This document shows, piece by piece, positions 30,631 to 34,028 of a stretch of 34,028 nt of DNA. A model generated the notes under the pieces. That model made no database searches. It was not told where the DNA came from and saw nothing but the letters and a program-made list of their open reading frames with translations. The stretch's first letter is position 1; every line of letters starts with the position of its first letter. The position numbers and the translations under genes are program-made. Origin of the DNA: Chromera velia (Eukaryota; Sar; Chromeraceae); NCBI GenBank assembly GCA_018398765.1, contig JAHBMJ010001878.1:103876-137903 (forward strand), given 5' to 3'.

Positions 30631-30866
30631 GGAAAGAAACCATACTGTCTGTCTGTCTGTCTGTCTGTCTGTCTGGGAAAGAAACCATATTGTCTGTCTG
30701 TCTGTCTGTCTGTCTGCAGGTCGGGCCGCCTGGTGCCGAAGCCCTTCCCCCGGGCTCTGTAGGGAAGTGTGGGCAGAGGGCAGGGGAGGTGTTGGCAGAA
30801 GAGGACCTAGAAGAGGGGGATGCGGGGGTGGTGGAAGTAAATGTCTCGCCTGTCCCTGCTGAGTAG
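26042..30866 (+). CDS. Rolling-stone/AIG1-like multi-pass membrane protein
   Basis: Exons: 26042-26193, 27016-27111, 27425-27532, 28117-28267, 28653-28745, 29358-29490, 30018-30259, 30720-30866. These total 1122 bases and 373 aa, all phases matching. About six hydrophobic spans are seen: 52-68, 83-105, 129-148, 163-179, 189-211 and 223-252. Conserved-looking points are YLTDLTLVL (79-87), WHGVIWVCLLFEW (164-176) and YIYAVLDWG with PLLH (213-221, 240-243). These fit the Rolling stone family pattern of YLTNW, then YPVLDW, then VPLLH; the related FAR-17a/AIG1 family is the alternative. Function in protists is unknown; in flies Rolling stone takes part in myoblast fusion. Residues 253-373 are a soluble tail rich in Lys/Glu/Ala/Gly that ends acidic and is probably cytosolic. 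The family call rests on motif pattern only. Confidence 0.75.
27112..27141 (+). repeat. (GTCA)n repeat starting at the Rost-like intron 2 donor
   Basis: Exon 2 ends at 27111, and GTCA units follow in register for about 30 bases, so the 5' splice site is the first unit of the array. Confidence 0.88.
28030..28138 (+). repeat. Duplicated acceptor/exon 4 start of the Rost-like gene
   Basis: 28030-28069 and 28099-28138 are 40-base copies with one mismatch (28060 A, 28129 G). Each contains TATGCAG followed by GTATGCTGCCAC, the acceptor and start of exon 4. The 29-base filler includes TATACAGAATTTAATAATGC. Use of the first acceptor (28046-28047) gives YAATIWVV and then a TAA at 28088-28090. Use of the second gives the full membrane protein. 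Because the repeat spans AG/GT, a 69-base GT..AG interval (28048-28116) is also formed. Confidence 0.9.
28751..28950 (+). repeat. (CTTT)n / (CTTC)n polypyrimidine tract in Rost-like intron 5
   Basis: About 200 bases of pure pyrimidine tetranucleotides, starting just after the GTCAGT donor at 28746. Such tracts can form triplex DNA. Confidence 0.92.
29009..29028. other. Assembly gap (20 N) flanked by C homopolymers
   Basis: The N run lies in intron 5 of the Rost-like gene, between runs of C. No exon is interrupted. The short N count is probably nominal. Confidence 0.97.
29439..29640 (+). repeat. Partial duplication of the Rost-like exon 6 end and its donor
   Basis: The exon 6 end plus intron start (from 29439) is repeated at an offset of 109 bases (from 29548) with scattered differences. 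The real donor is AG/GTGCGT at 29490-29491. In the copy, the matching site reads AG/CTGCGT (29599-29600), so it lacks a GT donor. Both copies continue into GTCTTTCTTTG-type sequence, with an 8-base insertion (GCCTGCTC type) in the second. Confidence 0.88.
29715..29813 (+). repeat. 26-base direct repeats around an ATACAGAATT filler
   Basis: 29715-29740 and 29788-29813 match at 25 of 26 positions (CGTATGATCTTCAGATGAAT...). The interval contains TTTCATACAGAATT followed by G and TTTTTCAG. The same words occur in reverse orientation in the GluRS filler at 8738-8759. Confidence 0.85.
30379..30716 (+). repeat. Compound minisatellite: (TGTC)n plus GGGAAAGAAACCATAT, 7 copies
   Basis: Seven copies of GGGAAAGAAACCATAT (the sixth reads CATACT) alternate with runs of 3 to 7 TGTC units at roughly 45-48-base spacing, with one short 29-base period. 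The array fills intron 7 of the Rost-like gene and ends TGTCTGCAG, the acceptor of the last exon. Open frames reading CLSV repeats across it are artefacts. Confidence 0.93.
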
Positions 30867-32300
30867 GTAAGGGAGGACGTACATCAGGGGGGAGATAGAG
30901 GGAGGGACGTGGACAGCGGGTTGGGGGGGGATTCGCTGAATTCGGTTTTTTCATCCTGCATGCATGCATGGGGAGGGACTCAAAGACTGTGGGTGTCGGT
31001 GGAAATTAAGGGGTGGAGGGGGGAGGAGGGGCAGAGCTTGGTATCGTTGAACCTTGGCTCGTCTCTTTGTTCGGTGTCTGTATGTCTCGTCGGTAACAAA
31101 TGAGGACAATGACATAAAAAGTGTCGCTCTCTCTGCCAAACCTATCGACAGGTTTAAACTGCACAGCGCAAGGAATGAAGAAACCTCCCTCGCTCAACAT
31201 CCTCCAGAGACAGAGAAGAAACGAGGAGATAGGGCTGTTTGGCGATCGCGTGCAGATCGAACTGTGTGCAACTGGATGTTTGTCTGTTTGTTTGTTGGCC
31301 TGTTGCGTGGTCATAAAGCTTCGCTCGCTGGTGTCACTTAAGAAGGAATTCAGGCAAGAAGGAAAGAGCCGTCTTTTGCATTCTCAACCGTTGGTGTCCT
31401 GCGGACAAGGGCAAAGACGGTGGGTGGGTGAGTGGGTGCGTGGATTTCTAATAAGGATCAAAACACATTCATTGGCAAGAAAAGAAGGGCAAGCAAGGTA
31501 CAAGAAAAGCAGGAAAGAAAAAAGGATTAACTTGAAGTAAAAAGCCTGCACCAGCCCTGCGAGAAATGAAAGGAGACTTGCTGCTGCTGAGGAAAGAAAG
31601 GTGTAGAAATAAAATAAATCTTTGAGGAGCATGAGGAATGAATTGAAGAGATCATGTAATGAGGCGGATGGATGGATGACAGAATTCGATGATGCAATAA
31701 AGAAATAAAAGAATCAATGAAGGAAGGAAGGAAGGAAAGAAGTTTAGAGTCGGCAGATTGTTTGGTTGCCTTGTTCAACAGTCTCGAAAGAGGACAGGTG
31801 CGTCCTCTCAACCCAGACCTCTGTAATCATATTCACTCCTCATCTTGCCGTTCCTCGCGTCATTCAATCATGTGCTCACCCACCCACTAACGTCTGCTGT
31901 GTTGGAATGGAAGGCTGCATGGGTTCTTTTGCACGAAGCAACACGGAAGACAGAAAGAAAAACAACAAGTTTGATGCACGGTGAGACAAAAAAAGTTTCC
32001 CGTGCACGTGGGTCTTCACAGCTTGTACGTCATAACATGAGCTGCAGAGCAAGAAAAGGACACATTGAGTGAAATGAAAAAACAAAACTGGCAAGAGTGA
32101 CTGGCCGATTGAATCGTGAAGAAAGTTTGAATTCAAGCAGATCAGACGATCGCTGTAGAGAGAGCATACTTTAGTGCGACTAAATGCGTGCTTTGAACCT
32201 GTTTGTTTGAAAGAAACTTGAAAGCTCCTATTTGCAGATGGACTCCACCCCAGTGAACAGTCTGAGTTTTTGATTGCAAGCCTGAGATCAAGTCTAAAAA
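30867..32300. other. Intergenic, 3' flank of the Rost-like gene
   Basis: No gene is supported. 30867-31120 is G-rich with GCATGCATGCATG at 30957-30969. 31600-31720 is A-rich with AATAAA-like words (31611-31618, 31694-31708) that could be transcript-end signals. The longest + strand frame (31121-31540) has no recognisable motif and a Lys/Arg-rich end. Confidence 0.4.
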
Positions 32301-32779
32301 GGGCCAAAAGGCAAAAGAATTTCCTATTAATAGACTGGTTGATTAAGACCGTAACAAAGGTTCAAATAATATTATCATATTTAAAGTTAATTTTATAACT
32401 TATTTTTGTTAACTTAATTTTGTATGGTGGAATGCATAGCTAGCCAAATTGGTCTGATTTTAAAATGTCTTCTTTGATTGAGCCACTATCCTAGGTTCAT
32501 AAACAAACGTTGCATTGCGTTGCATATGATATCCCGTAGATTGTTAGAGCCAAAGTGGTGGTTCACCTGGAACTTTACCAGTTCTAGTCACCAGTTTTTT
32601 ATCACCTTAATTTAATTTGATTGATTGAAATTGATTTTATAAAATTTTGTTATAAAATTTTTGTTTTACTACATTTTACAAGTATGTTGTTGCAATTTCG
32701 CATTAGTATTTGTAAGTATTTGTTCTTTTTTTTTTCTTTTTGATAAATAAGTTCAATTGTAGGTTTAAAGTGTAGGTTA
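32301..32779. other. AT-rich intergenic block
   Basis: Strongly AT-rich with many TTAATTTTATAACTT-type words and homopolymer T runs. No open frame of note. Composition resembles 1070-2150, 15720-16170 and 18611-19208. Confidence 0.5.
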
Positions 32780-33618
32780 TCTTTGGGTGGAGGTGGTCAT
32801 CCGTTGGGTGCATGCGTGTCAGATGCTGAGAGGCCCCGCAAAAATTGGCCTAGCCCACGGTCTGTGTCACCACTTGGAGAAAAGTGTATGCCCCTCAAGC
32901 ATGCAACTCGTACGGAGTCTAATCCATCTTGCCTCATGCCAGCTATACATACGAGATACACCCAACCAGTTGGATGAGTGCTTCGGGGAGCCCTTTAGGG
33001 GGTCCGCAAATTTGATTGATGCACACCATCGGGGGCTTGGCCATGTCTTGTGCTGGTGTATGCATAGGGCGGGGGCCACGGCAACGTGCATGAAGTATGC
33101 TTTTCGGGACCGCGCGAGCATGCACTTGCAACTCCGTGCGAGTTACTTGAGGGGCACGCATGTGCGAAGTAATTATAAGTTATGTGCGATCACGGCTCCG
33201 TGCGAGTTGCTTGAGGGGCACATTTTGGAATTCGGGCGACACCGTGACGGACAGAGAGACATTAATTTATATAGACCCCCAAAAATGAAAAAATGCGTTA
33301 TGCGAGTGCGTGCGATCTCAGGGCCTCTCGGCTGATCTCAGCAGAGCTGAGCTGCCCCCCAAGGCGATGCATGCGGAGGGTATATGCTGCGCAGCAGCTC
33401 ATGCATCCTGGGCCATGGCCGGATTCTGTCTTCTGTCTTTGTCCATTCTGAATCGCGGCAGTCTGCACGTTCACATATCACTGCCCGATTTCATAGAGAA
33501 AGCAGCGGTGTTACTTGCCTGAGCCGCAGTATATATCTTCATGTCATTCAGGTTTGGCCTTCCGAACTAGCTTAGGTCAGTTTGATTAGACAACTCAGTT
33601 TCCATCGAAGAGTAATTT
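32780..33618. repeat. Short repeat family CTCCGTRCGAGTTRC..TTGAGGGGCA, three copies
   Basis: Direct copies lie at 33132-33157 and 33196-33221, differing at one base. An inverted copy lies at 32890-32917 with a short internal insertion. 33366-33407 can also fold into a hairpin (GATGCATG against CATGCATC, with GCTGCGCAGC inside). No gene is recognised; the open frames across it have no family features. Confidence 0.55.
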
Positions 33619-33948
33619 ATGAGCTCTGACACAAGCCCCAAGGATGGTGTTCCGTCGCGTGAGCTTGCCCACGTTGGCCCTCTGGGTGACGTGAACACTC
33701 TGACGGGGTTCGTTTCCCTCCCTCGGACTCTCTCCCCACCCACAGCCTCCTCAACCTCCTCGTCTTCCCGGAGGAGCCACAACCTGACACGCCAGGAAGC
33801 AGAGAGTCGCGGGAGGGGTATAGAGAGCTTTCGACACCTGGGAACTGACTGCAAGCGTGCGTGGGTCAGGCTGTCCCTCCGTTTCCAAGGACCTTTCAGG
33901 CGCCCCGCAGAAGCCACCAGGATACCTGCAGCTGCAGTCGGGACAAAG
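33619..33948 (+). CDS. Possible first exon of a + strand gene running past the window
   Basis: An ATG at 33619 opens a 110-codon frame (MSSDTSPKDGVPSRELAHVG...) that ends in phase 0 at AAG/GTCAGA (33949), a donor like those of neighbouring genes. The peptide is Ser/Arg/Pro-rich, includes a Ser run near residues 44-50, and has no recognisable domain. Codon choice is GC-balanced like the confirmed exons. The overlapping minus-strand frame (33567-33983) is the main alternative. Without the next exon this stays a candidate. Confidence 0.3.
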
Positions 33949-34028
33949 GTCAGACACTTGATTCGCCCGCAATACTGACGCAAATATTCAGAATGGCTCT
34001 CTTTAGAGTTGCAATGAAAATTTCCTGC

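Noticed and set aside
30379-30716. Regular alternation resembling a CRISPR array
   Set aside because: The spacers are TGTC runs, not unique sequences, the host is eukaryotic, and the array is intronic.
29806-30762. 318-aa + strand frame with CLSV repeats
   Set aside because: It reads through the intronic TGTC minisatellite and parts of two exons in the wrong frame. The spliced model gives a coherent protein.
31121-31540. 139-aa + strand frame
   Set aside because: No motif, no donor or acceptor support, and it lies just after the Rost-like stop codon in what is probably 3' flank.
33567-33983. 138-aa minus-strand frame
   Set aside because: It overlaps the + strand candidate, which has a more coherent composition and a matching donor; it could not be fully excluded.

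Overview
The window is nuclear DNA of a eukaryote. Four complete intron-rich genes can be rebuilt exon by exon, and every exon join keeps the reading frame with GT..AG introns. The best guess at the organism is an alveolate, close to the chromerid algae (Chromera-like) or the Apicomplexa. The reasons are a cathepsin L with an N-terminal membrane anchor of the Toxoplasma CPL kind, a cytosolic GluRS with an N-terminal GST-like domain, and GC-balanced genes whose long introns are packed with microsatellites. The lineage is an inference; no rRNA or organelle marker is present.

Layout: (1) 1-720, the 3' end of a + strand gene of unknown function, of which one terminal exon is visible; (2) 721-3297, AT-rich intergenic DNA with a fold-back element at 1793-2050; (3) 3298-5061 (-), a membrane-anchored papain-family cysteine protease in 3 exons; (4) 5062-5561, a GC-rich divergent promoter; (5) 5562-15365 (+), cytosolic-type glutamyl-tRNA synthetase, 18 exons, 769 aa; (6) 15366-19208, mostly gene-poor with a hairpin, a CAACA-type repeat block and weak exon-like pieces; (7) 19209-25159 (-), a CDF/ZnT zinc transporter, 10 exons, 699 aa, with a very long His-rich loop; (8) 25160-26041, a second divergent promoter with two 14-bp perfect palindromes; (9) 26042-30866 (+), a Rolling-stone/AIG1-like multi-pass membrane protein, 8 exons, 373 aa; (10) 30867-34028, intergenic DNA with a short repeat family and perhaps the first exon of another + strand gene.

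The genes form two head-to-head pairs (protease/GluRS and ZnT/Rost-like). They do not form an obvious pathway. The most distinctive feature of the window is intron architecture. Many 5' splice sites sit at the first unit of a tetranucleotide repeat ((GTCA)n, (GTCG)n, (GTGG)n), and many 3' splice sites sit at the end of (TG)n, (TGAA)n or (TGTC)n tracts. Three exon boundaries are partly duplicated next to the real exon; in two cases the duplicate carries an intact acceptor and runs into an in-frame stop. Two assembly gaps lie inside introns, both flanked by G or C homopolymers. I found no tRNA, rRNA, CRISPR array or autonomous transposon gene.
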